Assembly: GCF_000332175.1 (NCBI RefSeq)
Contig: NZ_KB235914.1
Coordinates: forward strand, 3,902,868-3,966,867
Source of the DNA: Pseudanabaena sp. PCC 6802
GTDB taxonomy: Bacteria > Cyanobacteriota > Cyanobacteriia > Pseudanabaenales > Pseudanabaenaceae
DNA: 64,000 nt
Reading direction: 5' to 3'
Shown: positions 42,828-51,917 of the stretch, in pieces
Numbering within the stretch: position 1 is the first letter of the stretch
Layout: every line of letters begins with the position of its first letter
Made by a program: the position numbers and the translations under genes
Notes under the pieces: model-generated
What the model was told of the DNA's origin: nothing
What the model saw: the letters and a program-made list of their open reading frames with translations, nothing else
Databases searched by the model: none

Positions 42828-44698
42828 AGGCAGGTTTTCTCAAAAAAATTCAGTGGAGTTTCAAAAACTGGCAGCAGTTTGCTCTGCCTGGTTTAAGCAT
42901 CGTAGGTTTAGTTGTCCTGGTACGTTTGTCTGGGGCGTTGCAGATGCTGGAATGGGGCGCGTTCGATCGCTTCATGCGCTACCGCCCCATCGAACCAGTC
43001 GATCGACGGGTGGTAATTGTTGGGGTCACGGAAGAAGATATTCGCCACGTTGGCTATCCCGTGCCAGATGGAGAATTGGCGCAATTAATTACCAAACTCA
43101 ACAGCTACAAACCAAGGGCGATCGGTTTAGATATTTTCCGCGACCTGCCCGTACAGCCCGGTGAGGCGGAATTGGTTAAGATATTCAAAACTACCAGGAA
43201 TGTCATTGGGATCGAGAAATCGATCTTGCCCGATGCGCAAAACTCGATAGTTAATCCCCCACCAGAACTACCAACTACACAGGTGGGTTTTGCCGATGTG
43301 ATTCTCGATCGCGATGGCAATGTCCGCCGCAGCTTAATTGCCAGCCCCAGGCTCAATGGTGGCTATCAGTTTTCCCTGGGGCTGCGCTTGGCAGAAGCCT
43401 ACCTCAAAGCTGAGGGCATCGAGATCGATAACGGCATTAAGGATAAAAATGCGATTCGATTTGGCACGGTAGAGTTCCCTCGCTTGCAACCCCATGATGG
43501 CGGTTATATTGGCGTTGATGCGGGGGGCAATCAAATTTTGATGAACTGGCGAAGCGGTCAAAAAAGATTCCCCATGTTCTCTCTCAAGGATATTAAAACC
43601 AATAATTTCAATGCGGATGCCATTCGCGATCGCATCGTGATTATTGGCATGGTCGCTGCCAGTGTTAAAGATACGCTCACCGCTCCAGCGGTTAACGAGG
43701 ATCTCGTCGAAGGAGTGGAATATCAAGCCCATAGCACCAGCCAGATTATTAGTGCTGTTCTAGACGGGCGATCGCTATTGCAGGTATTACCTGATGCCTG
43801 GGAATACGTATTGATTATTTTCTGGGGTGGTGCGGGCATTGCGATCGGGAATATCCGCCGCCGCACAAATACGCCAGCTCAGGAACGCGATTCCCCCATT
43901 CCCAACTTACTGATGATGACAGCAATTACCATTAGCCTGGTTGCGGGCTGCTATGGGTTGTTGTTACTGGGTTGGTGGGTGCCAGTCATACCGACCATAT
44001 TTGCCTTTGTCGGTGCGGGGCTGGTAACGCGCTATATCCAGGACTTGCGATCGCTGATCGAGCAAAGACAACTAATGCTAGAGCAGCGGCAGAATACGCT
44101 CGACGATGCCTTTAATGCGTTGCACAACGGCCCCTTGCAAACTCTAGCTGGCATCCTCAGCTCCCTCAGGACCGATGGATTGGAGCCACAGGTAATAGGA
44201 GTCAAACTAGAAAGTTTAGATCGAGAGTTACGGCAAGTCTATGAGTCCCTGCGCCCGGAACGGCTGGCAAAACAGGGAGCAGCCCCGCTACACGAATTGC
44301 TTTATGAGGTATATCACAATACCCTGCAACGGGATTTTGCTGGTTTTAAGGGACTGAAGATCAAACTACCAAATATCAACCCTGTCGAAGACTTTTACTT
44401 GACTGCCGAACACAAGCACGAACTGAGCCTGTTCCTGGAGGAAGCTCTCTGTAACGTTGGCAAACACGCTCGGGATGCCACGCAACTAAGGGTTATCTGC
44501 AAGCAGGAAAATGGTTGGTGCAGTTTGCGGGTGGTCGATAACGGCGCTGGCATCAGTCCCACCCAAACGATCGTAGAACAAGGAGGCACCAAACTTGCCA
44601 AAAGCCTTGCCAAAAAGCTAGGCGGTAGTTTCACGCGATCGCCAAATACCCCCAAAGGCACGATTTGCGAGCTAACCTGGCCAGTTGGTAAAACTTAG
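42824..44698 (+). CDS. CHASE2-domain sensor histidine kinase (HisKA_3/LytS-like)
   Basis: A 624-aa sensor. An N-terminal membrane segment (about 20-38) is followed by an extracellular CHASE2 domain (about 40-310; DRRVVIVGVTEEDIRHVGYP and PRAIGLDIFRDLPV), then three closely spaced helices (about 325-345, 370-390, 395-415), a coiled coil, an H-box NALHNGPLQTLAGILSSL of the NarX/DesK type, and an ATPase domain with EEALCNVGKHA and RVVDNGAGIS. GTG 42824 is chosen because it overlaps the Uma2 stop; an upstream TTG would add ten residues. No response regulator gene is adjacent. The signal is unknown. Confidence 0.88.
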   Translation: MKAGFLKKIQWSFKNWQQFALPGLSIVGLVVLVRLSGALQMLEWGAFDRFMRYRPIEPVDRRVVIVGVTEEDIRHVGYPVPDGELAQLITKLNSYKPRAIGLDIFRDLPVQPGEAELVKIFKTTRNVIGIEKSILPDAQNSIVNPPPELPTTQVGFADVILDRDGNVRRSLIASPRLNGGYQFSLGLRLAEAYLKAEGIEIDNGIKDKNAIRFGTVEFPRLQPHDGGYIGVDAGGNQILMNWRSGQKRFPMFSLKDIKTNNFNADAIRDRIVIIGMVAASVKDTLTAPAVNEDLVEGVEYQAHSTSQIISAVLDGRSLLQVLPDAWEYVLIIFWGGAGIAIGNIRRRTNTPAQERDSPIPNLLMMTAITISLVAGCYGLLLLGWWVPVIPTIFAFVGAGLVTRYIQDLRSLIEQRQLMLEQRQNTLDDAFNALHNGPLQTLAGILSSLRTDGLEPQVIGVKLESLDRELRQVYESLRPERLAKQGAAPLHELLYEVYHNTLQRDFAGFKGLKIKLPNINPVEDFYLTAEHKHELSLFLEEALCNVGKHARDATQLRVICKQENGWCSLRVVDNGAGISPTQTIVEQGGTKLAKSLAKKLGGSFTRSPNTPKGTICELTWPVGKT

Positions 44699-44798
44699 CC
44701 GCGAGATTTCAGAGGTCGATCGGCAGCTAGTTAGAAAATCTAGCTTACAATTAAGGCTGAGATTTGAGACTTCAGTTGACCGTACCTTGTGACAAAAT

Positions 44799-45860
44799 AT
44801 GACGACCGCTACTCAGACCACGACAGGTGATGCTTCAGATGCGATCGCGGTTAGCGCTGAGAATCTGAGTAAAACCTATCGGACTGGCTTTTGGCTCAAT
44901 CAAAAGGTTAACTCCCTCCAAGACTGCACGCTGGTGGTCAAAGCAGGCGAGACATTTGGTTTGCTCGGTCCAAATGGTGCTGGTAAAACTACTTTGTTAA
45001 AGTTGCTGCTGGGGATCGTGCAACCAACATCCGGCACTGGTAAGCTGCTCGGTAGTGAAATTGGTAATCTCGACAGTAAAAACCGCATCGGCTACCTACC
45101 CGAAAATGCCTACTACTACGATTACCTCACAGGGTGGGAACTACTAGAGTTTATTGGTAGCCTGTTTGGCATATCCCCATCCACCCGCAGACAGCGCATT
45201 GCGGATTTATTAGATCTGGTGGGACTATCGCAGGCATCAGCGCGCAAAAAGCAACTACGACAATACTCCAAAGGAATGGTGCAGCGGATTGGTCTGGCAC
45301 AGGCTTTAATTAACAATCCCGATTTAGTGTTTTTAGACGAACCGATGTCAGGATTAGATCCGGTGGGACGCTACCAAATTCGTGAAATAATTCTGATGCT
45401 AAAAAAGCAAGGTAAAACCGTATTTTTCAACAGCCATATTCTTTCGGATGTGGAAATTATTTGCGATCGTATTGGTATCCTCAACAGAGGCAAGCTGGTT
45501 GCCATCGGTTCGCTTAACCAGCTCCTCGGCACCGAGCAGTCATATCAAGTACGAGGACACGGCGGTTCGCAGGTACAGTTAGAACCCTGGCTGCAACACT
45601 TGGAATTTCAAGGAGATTCCTGGCACGGTCAGTTGACTTCGGATCCCAGCCAGTTCATGGGTTTTATCAAGGAGATCGGCGCTCAGATTACTAACCTGCA
45701 CCTGTCAAGACAGTCGTTGGAGGAGTTTTTTATGGAACGCATCGGTCATCAGGGGGGATTTGCTTCTCAGGATATGGCTGGTCTCGCCGATGACGATAAC
45801 GGTCGCGATCGCAAACTCAAGAAAGACAGAAAAAACAACCAGGCGAGGGCAAAGCTCTAA
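44799..45860 (+). CDS. ABC-2 type transporter ATPase
   Basis: A 353-aa ABC ATPase. Walker A GPNGAGKTTLL (about 58-68), a Q-loop in YLPENAYYYDYLTGWELLEF, signature QYSKGMVQRIGLAQALINNP, Walker B LVFLDEPMSGLDPVGRYQI and the H-loop SHILSD. The C-terminal 100 residues are the extra domain of the CcmA/NatA-type exporters, with a basic tail. The membrane partner gene is absent here. It lies 100 nt after the CHASE2 kinase and 3 nt before the binding-protein gene. That gene encodes an importer-type binding protein of a different system. Confidence 0.9.
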   Translation: MTTATQTTTGDASDAIAVSAENLSKTYRTGFWLNQKVNSLQDCTLVVKAGETFGLLGPNGAGKTTLLKLLLGIVQPTSGTGKLLGSEIGNLDSKNRIGYLPENAYYYDYLTGWELLEFIGSLFGISPSTRRQRIADLLDLVGLSQASARKKQLRQYSKGMVQRIGLAQALINNPDLVFLDEPMSGLDPVGRYQIREIILMLKKQGKTVFFNSHILSDVEIICDRIGILNRGKLVAIGSLNQLLGTEQSYQVRGHGGSQVQLEPWLQHLEFQGDSWHGQLTSDPSQFMGFIKEIGAQITNLHLSRQSLEEFFMERIGHQGGFASQDMAGLADDDNGRDRKLKKDRKNNQARAKL

Positions 45861-45863
45861 AAT

Positions 45864-46790
45864 ATGGCAACGCTTACTGGGGGATGGCGATCGCTATTAC
45901 TGGATATAGCTTTGACGGTGGGGATTTATAGTATAGCGCTGCTAAATCCTGGCGCGATGGCACCGCTCCTATCCATTCCACCTGCTCATGCAGATAGCAG
46001 CCTTGCAAATGTCACGCGTCGGGGACATTTGCGTGTAGGCATTGACGCTTCTGTAGGCGGTGCCTATATGTTCTGGAATCCCAAGACCCAATATTACGAT
46101 GGCTTTGAGTGGGAGATCGCCCAGAAGATTGCTGAAAAACTGAACGTAGAATTGAGGCCGATCAATATCCCATGGAACGGTCAACCAGAGCAACTGGCAG
46201 CTAGACAGATCGATCTGATTTTGAGCGCCAGAGAGCAAGGTGGATTGGATGGCGGTCGCTATAAAGATCGGTTTGTCGAAACCGCGCCATACTACATAAG
46301 TTCGCAACGTATTCTCGTACGCAAAGATAGTAGTAAAATTTCAACACTGCGTAACTTAATTGGTAAACGAGTTGGTGTCGTAGCTAACAGTGGCGGAGCC
46401 GCAGTTATAGAAACATACAATAAGAATCGGGGTAACGCGATTCGTGTATTTTCTTCCCGCGATCTCAATCGCGTGCTGGCAAAATTACGCGATCGCCAGC
46501 TAGATGCTATGCTTCTGGACGAGCCGGTGGCAATGTGGCAGATTACCAACAATTCTAGTTTTACAGTTGTGGGGGAACCTTTCTTGCCAATTGGCCTGGT
46601 TGCGATCCTCAACAAAGACGATCGATCTCTTTACAAAGAAGTGGATCGAGCGATATATCAAATTAAACAAGAGGGTACACTAGAAGCAATACTCAGGAGG
46701 TGGAAGTTGTGGGACAGCCAGAAGTCCTTGGAATCAGTCGGGGGATCGCCAGTTATAAGGTCGACGATCATTATGCTGTTCTGGGCGTAG
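45864..46790 (+). CDS. Polar amino acid-type substrate-binding protein (SBP_bac_3)
   Basis: A 308-aa periplasmic binding protein of family 3. A signal segment (about 11-43) precedes GHLRVGIDASVGGAYMFWNP, DGFEWEIAQKIAEKLNVEL, ARQIDLILSAREQGGL, KRVGVVANSGGAAVIE, and KLRDRQLDAMLLDEPVAMWQ. The end, from ILRRWKLWDS on, extends about 25 residues past the family's usual end and overlaps the J-domain gene by 82 nt in another frame. The ligand is presumably an amino acid; no matching permease is adjacent. Confidence 0.85.
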   Translation: MATLTGGWRSLLLDIALTVGIYSIALLNPGAMAPLLSIPPAHADSSLANVTRRGHLRVGIDASVGGAYMFWNPKTQYYDGFEWEIAQKIAEKLNVELRPINIPWNGQPEQLAARQIDLILSAREQGGLDGGRYKDRFVETAPYYISSQRILVRKDSSKISTLRNLIGKRVGVVANSGGAAVIETYNKNRGNAIRVFSSRDLNRVLAKLRDRQLDAMLLDEPVAMWQITNNSSFTVVGEPFLPIGLVAILNKDDRSLYKEVDRAIYQIKQEGTLEAILRRWKLWDSQKSLESVGGSPVIRSTIIMLFWA

Positions 46791-47605
46791 CAATTAATAC
46801 TGACGCCACGCAAATCAGGAGAAAGTTTCTCAAAATAGCCAAGATCCTGCATCCAGATGTGGCAGCTTACAGTCCTACCGAAAAGGAATTGGCTACCAAA
46901 TACTTTGCCAAGCTAGTTAGTCCAGCTTATCAAATTCTGACCGACGATCGCGAACGGGCAGAGTACTTTATTGCCCTCCGCCACCTGGCTCAAGCACTCA
47001 AGCAAACCTCTGCCAAACTCGATCTGCAATCCGAATTGGCACGACAGTTTTTGCAGAATCCACATCCATCTAACTATCTCAAAGCAGTGAGCGAAATTGC
47101 GAATATGCAATATCGTTCTTTAGACAAGTTTCTGGACTACTCTGCCGATTTGAGCGAACTTAACCTGGTCTATCTCATGACTCAGGAAAACATCTTCCAG
47201 ACTGCCAGGAGCACGTCTTACGGTCAAGCCTCAGAAGATGAAACTATAGTTCAGGATCCTAACCAACTGAAAGTAGAGCGCGGCATGCAGCTAGCCGAGA
47301 TGTACATTGGTAAGAAGCTGTGGACTGAAGCAATGGCAGAGTTAAAAACTCTGACTAAACTGGCTCCAAATAATAGTAAAGCTCATGCGTTGATGGGGGT
47401 GGTGTATACAAATCAGAATTTAGCTGTGATGGCTAAAACCTGCTTCCAAAAAGCACTGAGTCTCGATCCTAAAAACCAGATCGCGCTCAAATATATGAAC
47501 CAGCCCGGCGGCGCTCAGCCAAAGGCAGCTTCAGGATCGGCAAAACAACCACCTAAGAAAGATGAAAAGAAAGGCGGCGGCTGGTTTGGTTGGGGTAAAA
47601 AGTAG
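46709..47605 (+). CDS. J-domain and TPR protein
   Basis: A 298-aa protein. The N-terminal J-like domain (about 18-85) has DHYAVLGVAINTDATQIRRK and LHPDVAAYSPTEK; the catalytic HPD is present, so it could stimulate an Hsp70. A middle helical region follows, then TPR-like helices (about 190-260, MQLAEMYIGKKLWTEAMAEL and SKAHALMGVVYTNQNLAVMA), and a Lys/Gly-rich tail ending GWFGWGKK. GTG 46709 is chosen because AGGAGG lies 8 nt before it; GTG 46700 is an alternative. It overlaps the binding-protein gene by 82 nt. Probably a cytosolic co-chaperone. Confidence 0.85.
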   Translation: MGQPEVLGISRGIASYKVDDHYAVLGVAINTDATQIRRKFLKIAKILHPDVAAYSPTEKELATKYFAKLVSPAYQILTDDRERAEYFIALRHLAQALKQTSAKLDLQSELARQFLQNPHPSNYLKAVSEIANMQYRSLDKFLDYSADLSELNLVYLMTQENIFQTARSTSYGQASEDETIVQDPNQLKVERGMQLAEMYIGKKLWTEAMAELKTLTKLAPNNSKAHALMGVVYTNQNLAVMAKTCFQKALSLDPKNQIALKYMNQPGGAQPKAASGSAKQPPKKDEKKGGGWFGWGKK

Positions 47606-48374
47606 CATTTTCCATCGTCGTTCGCTCCGACAGCGTTTCCGTTCGGCTTTGAGCAGTACGTGCGTATTATTGCCGCCACTAGCAGCTAACCATTTACCTA
47701 GCTCGATCGAGGCGGTAATTTTAGATCGCTCTCAAGATACTAAGGAGCCAGTGCTCCGAACCGTAAGCGCGATCGCCATCGGGCTATGGCAACATCAAGA
47801 TCTAAACGCACTGTCTCGCTACTTTTCGTATCTCGAAGATCAGATCGTAGCTCTTCTCATTGCTGTAGCCTGCCGCGATGCTTTAAGTCCTAAAAGCGCG
47901 ATCGCCGAGATCGAAGATTTCCTGAGCGATCGCTTTCGCTGGAGTTCCGATCGTCAAGACGAGATCGCCCTATTGTCACATCAACTCGATCTGGTGCGTA
48001 CTTTAGTCGATCGCGGGGCTAGCGGTGCGATCGCCCAGTCCGCACTAATTTCCTCAAGTCAGGACGATCGTGCCATGAATGGCAAAATAAACATTGCTTA
48101 TGGTCTATACTGCTGGCTCAGTACGCCGTATAACTGGCAGCTTGCCGTATCCCGCGCCCAGCAGGTACGGCCAGAATTAGGAGTAGCGATCGGAGCGATC
48201 GCCGCTGCCCACAACGGCAATCTACCACCAGGCGATACAGGTGCCATAGAAACAGGCACGATCCTGGGCGATCGGCTACTGGCTGCCTGGGCAGGGGTCA
48301 TAAATTGGCAACACCCCGACCCAGATTTTTATGCCACGATTACCGCCCCAGATATTTTGGGGAAAAGATTCTAG
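47562..48374 (+). CDS. Degenerate ADP-ribosylglycohydrolase-like protein
   Basis: A 270-aa frame. From about residue 45 on, an all-helical pattern resembles ADP-ribosylglycohydrolases (DraG/ARH); the strongest match is near the end: AYGLYCWLSTPYNWQLAVSR followed by AIGAIAAAHNGNLPP and GTILGDRLLAAW. The metal-binding GDxxG and final DTDT motifs of active enzymes are not present, so catalysis is doubtful. The first 30 residues overlap the J-domain gene and are not conserved-looking; TTG 47649 (codon 30) is a possible real start. No independent ribosome binding site is evident. Confidence 0.55.
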   Translation: MKRKAAAGLVGVKSSIFHRRSLRQRFRSALSSTCVLLPPLAANHLPSSIEAVILDRSQDTKEPVLRTVSAIAIGLWQHQDLNALSRYFSYLEDQIVALLIAVACRDALSPKSAIAEIEDFLSDRFRWSSDRQDEIALLSHQLDLVRTLVDRGASGAIAQSALISSSQDDRAMNGKINIAYGLYCWLSTPYNWQLAVSRAQQVRPELGVAIGAIAAAHNGNLPPGDTGAIETGTILGDRLLAAWAGVINWQHPDPDFYATITAPDILGKRF

Positions 48375-48393
48375 TAATCGCTCTGCCAGCATG

Positions 48394-48682
48394 CTATAGC
48401 GGTTTTCAGATGAAAACGAGAAGGGGGTTTGGGGGCGTTGCCCCCAAGAAGGGGAGGCAGGGCGATCTTGGGGGTTCCCCGCTAGAGCCACTGCCGTGTG
48501 GAACCCCTGCGCCCCGTCAATAAACACGACTTGGAAGGTTAACACTTGGATATAGGGTTGAAACCCAGCATTTCCGTTAAAGAGGCGAAAATGCCCACGC
48601 TCTAAACCCCATATTTGGCAAGACTTTCAAAATAACCTTCCAAGTCGTGAATAAAACCTGTTCTCAATTGAAAAACGCTATA
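48394..48682. repeat. Dispersed palindromic repeat, family A (copy 5, interrupted by a miniature element)
   Basis: Starts CTATAGCGGTTTTCAGATGA and ends CAATTGAAAAACGCTATA. It has the same long central block as copy 3 (aggcagggcgatcttggggg, tagagccactgccgtgtgg, inverted). The text tcaataaaacctgttctc, continuous in other copies, is split here by an insert at 48525-48649 with AATAAA on both sides. It extends into the 3' end of the next gene (48678). Confidence 0.85.
48525..48649. mobile_element. 125-bp miniature inverted-repeat element with 6-bp target duplication
   Basis: Perfect 17-bp terminal inverted repeats, CACGACTTGGAAGGTTA (48525-48541) and its complement (48633-48649), flanked by AATAAA at 48519-48524 and 48650-48655. 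Deleting the element and one AATAAA restores the uninterrupted family A sequence seen at 11062, 13731 and 41533. It is too short for a transposase, so a MITE moved in trans. I cannot name the parent IS family from memory. Confidence 0.85.
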
Positions 48683-49949
48683 AGCAGGGTTTGGTATTAC
48701 TAGAGATCGCTTTAATCGCCATATCGGCAATTTTGGCAGCGGCTCCTGGCTGCCCGCAGACGGCACGGAGGCGATCGCGCATGTGCTGTAATTTTTCGGG
48801 ATGCTCTAAAAAGTCAATAACCATTTCTGCCACGCCATCCGGTGTCAGGTTACCCACCAGTTCCGGCACGATTTGTTCGCCTGCCCAAATATTCGGCCAG
48901 GCTAATAAATTCAAGCGATCGAGCATAATGCGATTGATAATTTTGGCGATCGCGCTGCCAACTCCGGGCAAATTAGCCAGAATCCCCAGGATGCCGTCCC
49001 AACTACGCATGGCATCGAGTTGATTCGTAGGCAATAAGACCAGCATGGGTACCCCCAAAGCTGCTAGCTCAGCCGTATTTGCCCCCACAGTTGTAATGCA
49101 AAGTTCGCATCGTTTCAGAAAGTCATATGCTGGGAACTCCTGGTTAATTGGTATTTCATTTCCTGCCTGAGTCCGCAGCACGTAAAGCGATCCTGACTCC
49201 ACCAGCTCGGCAGTTGTCCCCTGCACCAGAGCGATGACGGGATTGGGTTGGGCAAATTTGGCGAGATACTGTGGTGTAATCGTTGGTGCCAGAGCGATCG
49301 CCACATCTACATGCGGCATTTTCTGGCGTAATAAATCGCAGATCGCCAGACATAAAGGTACGCCTTGACTGAGTTTCATAGACTTAGATCCAGGCATAAA
49401 TACAATCGATCGCCTTGATTTAGGTTCATTATTCCGATCGTCGGCAACCTCAGAGCGATCGACCATCAAGTCCCCCACAATCTCGCTCTTGTGGCGAAAT
49501 CTGGCGGGAATGCGGTTGTGTACGCTCTCGTTGCGGACGGCAAAACGATCGATCCAACTCGCCCAGCGCGCTTCCCATTCCGCATAAACAATCGTGCTGT
49601 AGCCCAGGCGCTTACCGATCGCGACCGGAAAGATCTGATCGCCACCCAAAAAAATTACGACCCCCCGCTCGTGCCAATCCCAATTAGGCTCAGGTGTTTT
49701 ACCCCATAGTAAGAATTGCCAAAAGCGATCGGGAGCTAGCACTCGATCTACGCCGGGATATTTGCTGGCGATCGCGGCCTCCTGGCCGCTGGCATTGGTA
49801 CAGGGCGACAAAACAACGGAGATACGTATATTTAAGCTATTTAAACTGTCATTTACTCTCCTCGCCAACTCGCGCAAAACAGGATATACCCATGTTGTTA
49901 GCTCGCCTGGGGCATTGGAAAGAATGACAAGATCGGCGAAGTTATCCAT
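48678..49949 (-). CDS. Lipid-A-disaccharide synthase-related protein
   Basis: A 423-aa protein of a cyanobacterial family annotated as LpxB-related glycosyltransferase (GT-B fold). The start LVILSNAPGELTTWVYPVLR (about 7-26) matches. IVFMPGSKSMKLSQGVPLCL (about 183-202) and GANTAELAALGVPMLVLLPTNQLDAM (residues about 288-313) are the nucleotide-sugar side. True LpxB motifs are only partly kept and the substrate is unknown; a role in outer-membrane lipid or glycolipid synthesis is possible. The 3' end abuts family A repeat copy 5. Confidence 0.8.
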   Translation of the reverse strand: MDNFADLVILSNAPGELTTWVYPVLRELARRVNDSLNSLNIRISVVLSPCTNASGQEAAIASKYPGVDRVLAPDRFWQFLLWGKTPEPNWDWHERGVVIFLGGDQIFPVAIGKRLGYSTIVYAEWEARWASWIDRFAVRNESVHNRIPARFRHKSEIVGDLMVDRSEVADDRNNEPKSRRSIVFMPGSKSMKLSQGVPLCLAICDLLRQKMPHVDVAIALAPTITPQYLAKFAQPNPVIALVQGTTAELVESGSLYVLRTQAGNEIPINQEFPAYDFLKRCELCITTVGANTAELAALGVPMLVLLPTNQLDAMRSWDGILGILANLPGVGSAIAKIINRIMLDRLNLLAWPNIWAGEQIVPELVGNLTPDGVAEMVIDFLEHPEKLQHMRDRLRAVCGQPGAAAKIADMAIKAISSNTKPCL

Positions 49950-50040
49950 AAAACCAGTCTAGATCTAAACTTTGCGTACCTAATTCAGGGTAAAGTAATA
50001 GCAAGCAATTGCCCTTTTCTTAACGCTAAGAAACAAGCAT

Positions 50041-50916
50041 GTGGTTTTGAGCCAATTATTCGACAAACCGAAACCAATTATCGGTGTAGTTCACCTGCTA
50101 CCGCTACCAACTTCACCACGTTGGGCGGGTAGTTTTAAAGAGGTGATCGACCGCGCTGAGCAAGAAGCAACTGCCCTAGCGGCTGGTGGCGTGCAAGGCA
50201 TTTTAATTGAAAATTTCTTTGATGCTCCCTTCACTAAGGGTAGTGTCGATCCTGCCATTGTCAGCGTCATGAGCCTGGTCGTGCAGCGCGTAATTCAAAT
50301 GGTAGATCTGCCCGTTGGCATCAATGTCTTGCGTAATGACGGGCGTAGTGCCATGGCGATCGCCGCCTGCGTTGGAGCGCAGTTTATTCGCGTTAATGTT
50401 TTAACCGGCGTGATGGCAACGGATCAGGGCATCATCGAAGGCGATGCCTATAATTTATTGCGCTATCGCCGCGAGTTGGGTTGCGATGTCAAAATTTTTG
50501 CAGATGTCCTCGTAAAACATGCCCAGCCTTTATCTCAGCCTAATTTAACCCTGGCAATCCAGGATACAATTCATCGCGGTCTGGCGGATGCGATCGTACT
50601 ATCCGGCTGGTCTACGGGCGATCCCCCACAGTCAGAGGCACTCCGAGAAGCGATCGCTGCCTGTGGCGGCACGCCTATGCTGATCGGCTCCGGTGCCAAT
50701 TGGGAGAATATTTCGCAACTGATTGAATATGCTGACGGTGTAATTGTCTCTAGCTCGCTCAAGCGGCATGGTAAGTTGCAGCTACCGATCGATCCAATTC
50801 GAGTAAGTCGTTTTGTGGAGTCGATGCGTTTAGCATTGGATGGCTCGGATAATGCCACAAAAGCTAATGCTAAACTAGGCGAAAAATTAAGTCATACTTC
50901 TTTGCCAGTTGGGTAA
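50041..50916 (+). CDS. btpA: Photosystem I biogenesis protein BtpA
   Basis: BtpA is a peripheral thylakoid protein needed for stable accumulation of photosystem I reaction-centre proteins. The 291-aa product is a TIM-barrel family member: KPIIGVVHLLPLPTSPRWAG (about 10-29), ALAAGGVQGILIENFFDAPF, LPVGINVLRNDGRSAMAIAA, FIRVNVLTGVMATDQGIIEG, and ADAIVLSGWSTGDPP. The GTG start at 50041 gives the expected N-terminus; no clear ribosome binding site precedes it. Divergent from the LpxB-related gene and 55 nt upstream of the VKOR gene. Confidence 0.93.
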   Translation: MVLSQLFDKPKPIIGVVHLLPLPTSPRWAGSFKEVIDRAEQEATALAAGGVQGILIENFFDAPFTKGSVDPAIVSVMSLVVQRVIQMVDLPVGINVLRNDGRSAMAIAACVGAQFIRVNVLTGVMATDQGIIEGDAYNLLRYRRELGCDVKIFADVLVKHAQPLSQPNLTLAIQDTIHRGLADAIVLSGWSTGDPPQSEALREAIAACGGTPMLIGSGANWENISQLIEYADGVIVSSSLKRHGKLQLPIDPIRVSRFVESMRLALDGSDNATKANAKLGEKLSHTSLPVG

Positions 50917-50971
50917 ATTAGGTATTAATATTCACCCAGATTGGAACTAGCACTTTACATCTGCAAACCCT

Positions 50972-51865
50972 ATGCGACAACTGAGACAACGCTCTGAGCC
51001 ATGGATTTTCCGTTGGGCAAGGCCGCTAATCGTAGCGATCGCTCTCTTTGGTGCAGCGCTCACCACCTACCTCACAATTACCCACTTTGCTGGTAGTGGT
51101 CCCGCTCTTTGTACTACTCAAGGGGAGGGTTGTGACTTAGTTCTAAATAGTGAATATGCCAAGGTATTTGGTATACCACTGACGATTTTTGGTGCTTTGG
51201 GCTATCTGACTTTAGGCGGTTTAGCCGCTGCCCCTTTCCTGCTAGCTAAAAAAGATGATGTTAAAGCCAGGGACAAGCTAAAGAAACAGACAGCTTTTCT
51301 GCTGTTCCTGGTGTCAACTGCCACCTTTGTTTTTAGCGGTTACTTGATGTATCTGCTCGCTTTTGTCATCAAAGATGCCAACGGTCAAGCTGCTTTCTGC
51401 GTTTATTGCGTGACCTCTGCGGTCAACATGACAGCAATCTGGCTGCTTAACCTATTCGGTCACGACTGGGAAGACAGCGGTCAGTTATTTTTCACGGGTT
51501 TGATTGTGGGCGTGCTGGTCATAGTTGGCGCGGCAGGTCTGTACTCCTTCCAAAGCAAGTTAGCGGCACAGAATCAAACCTTTGCAGGTAGATTAGTCCA
51601 GCATTTTAGATCGACAAACACTAAGATGTATGGGGCTTTCTGGTGTCCCCATTGCCGCGATCAAAAAGTGCTATTTGGCGATGCCGCCAAACAAATTCCC
51701 TATGTAGAATGCGATCCCAGAGGCGAAAACCCGCAACCAAAGCTGTGCCAAGACAAGCAGATCAAGAGTTTCCCAACCTGGGAGTTTAACAACCAGTTAT
51801 ATGAGGGCCAAAAAACTTTAGATCAATTAGCCGATCTCACAGGTTACAAAGGGGCAAGAAATTAA
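50972..51865 (+). CDS. VKOR-thioredoxin fusion disulfide-forming protein
   Basis: A 297-aa membrane enzyme that oxidises protein thiols in the periplasm/lumen using quinone. The N-terminal VKOR domain has five hydrophobic helices with C47 and C54 (the shuttle pair) and the redox motif CVYC (143-146). The C-terminal thioredoxin-like domain has CPHC (225-228) after MYGAFW and further Cys around CDPRGE and KLCQDK. The fusion is typical of cyanobacteria and plant LTO1. It follows btpA and precedes a coiled-coil gene. Confidence 0.93.
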   Translation: MRQLRQRSEPWIFRWARPLIVAIALFGAALTTYLTITHFAGSGPALCTTQGEGCDLVLNSEYAKVFGIPLTIFGALGYLTLGGLAAAPFLLAKKDDVKARDKLKKQTAFLLFLVSTATFVFSGYLMYLLAFVIKDANGQAAFCVYCVTSAVNMTAIWLLNLFGHDWEDSGQLFFTGLIVGVLVIVGAAGLYSFQSKLAAQNQTFAGRLVQHFRSTNTKMYGAFWCPHCRDQKVLFGDAAKQIPYVECDPRGENPQPKLCQDKQIKSFPTWEFNNQLYEGQKTLDQLADLTGYKGARN

Positions 51866-51917
51866 CAGCCATAGCAAGCCTGCGCTTGTAAAGATACTAG
51901 CCTGTTATAATGGCCCT

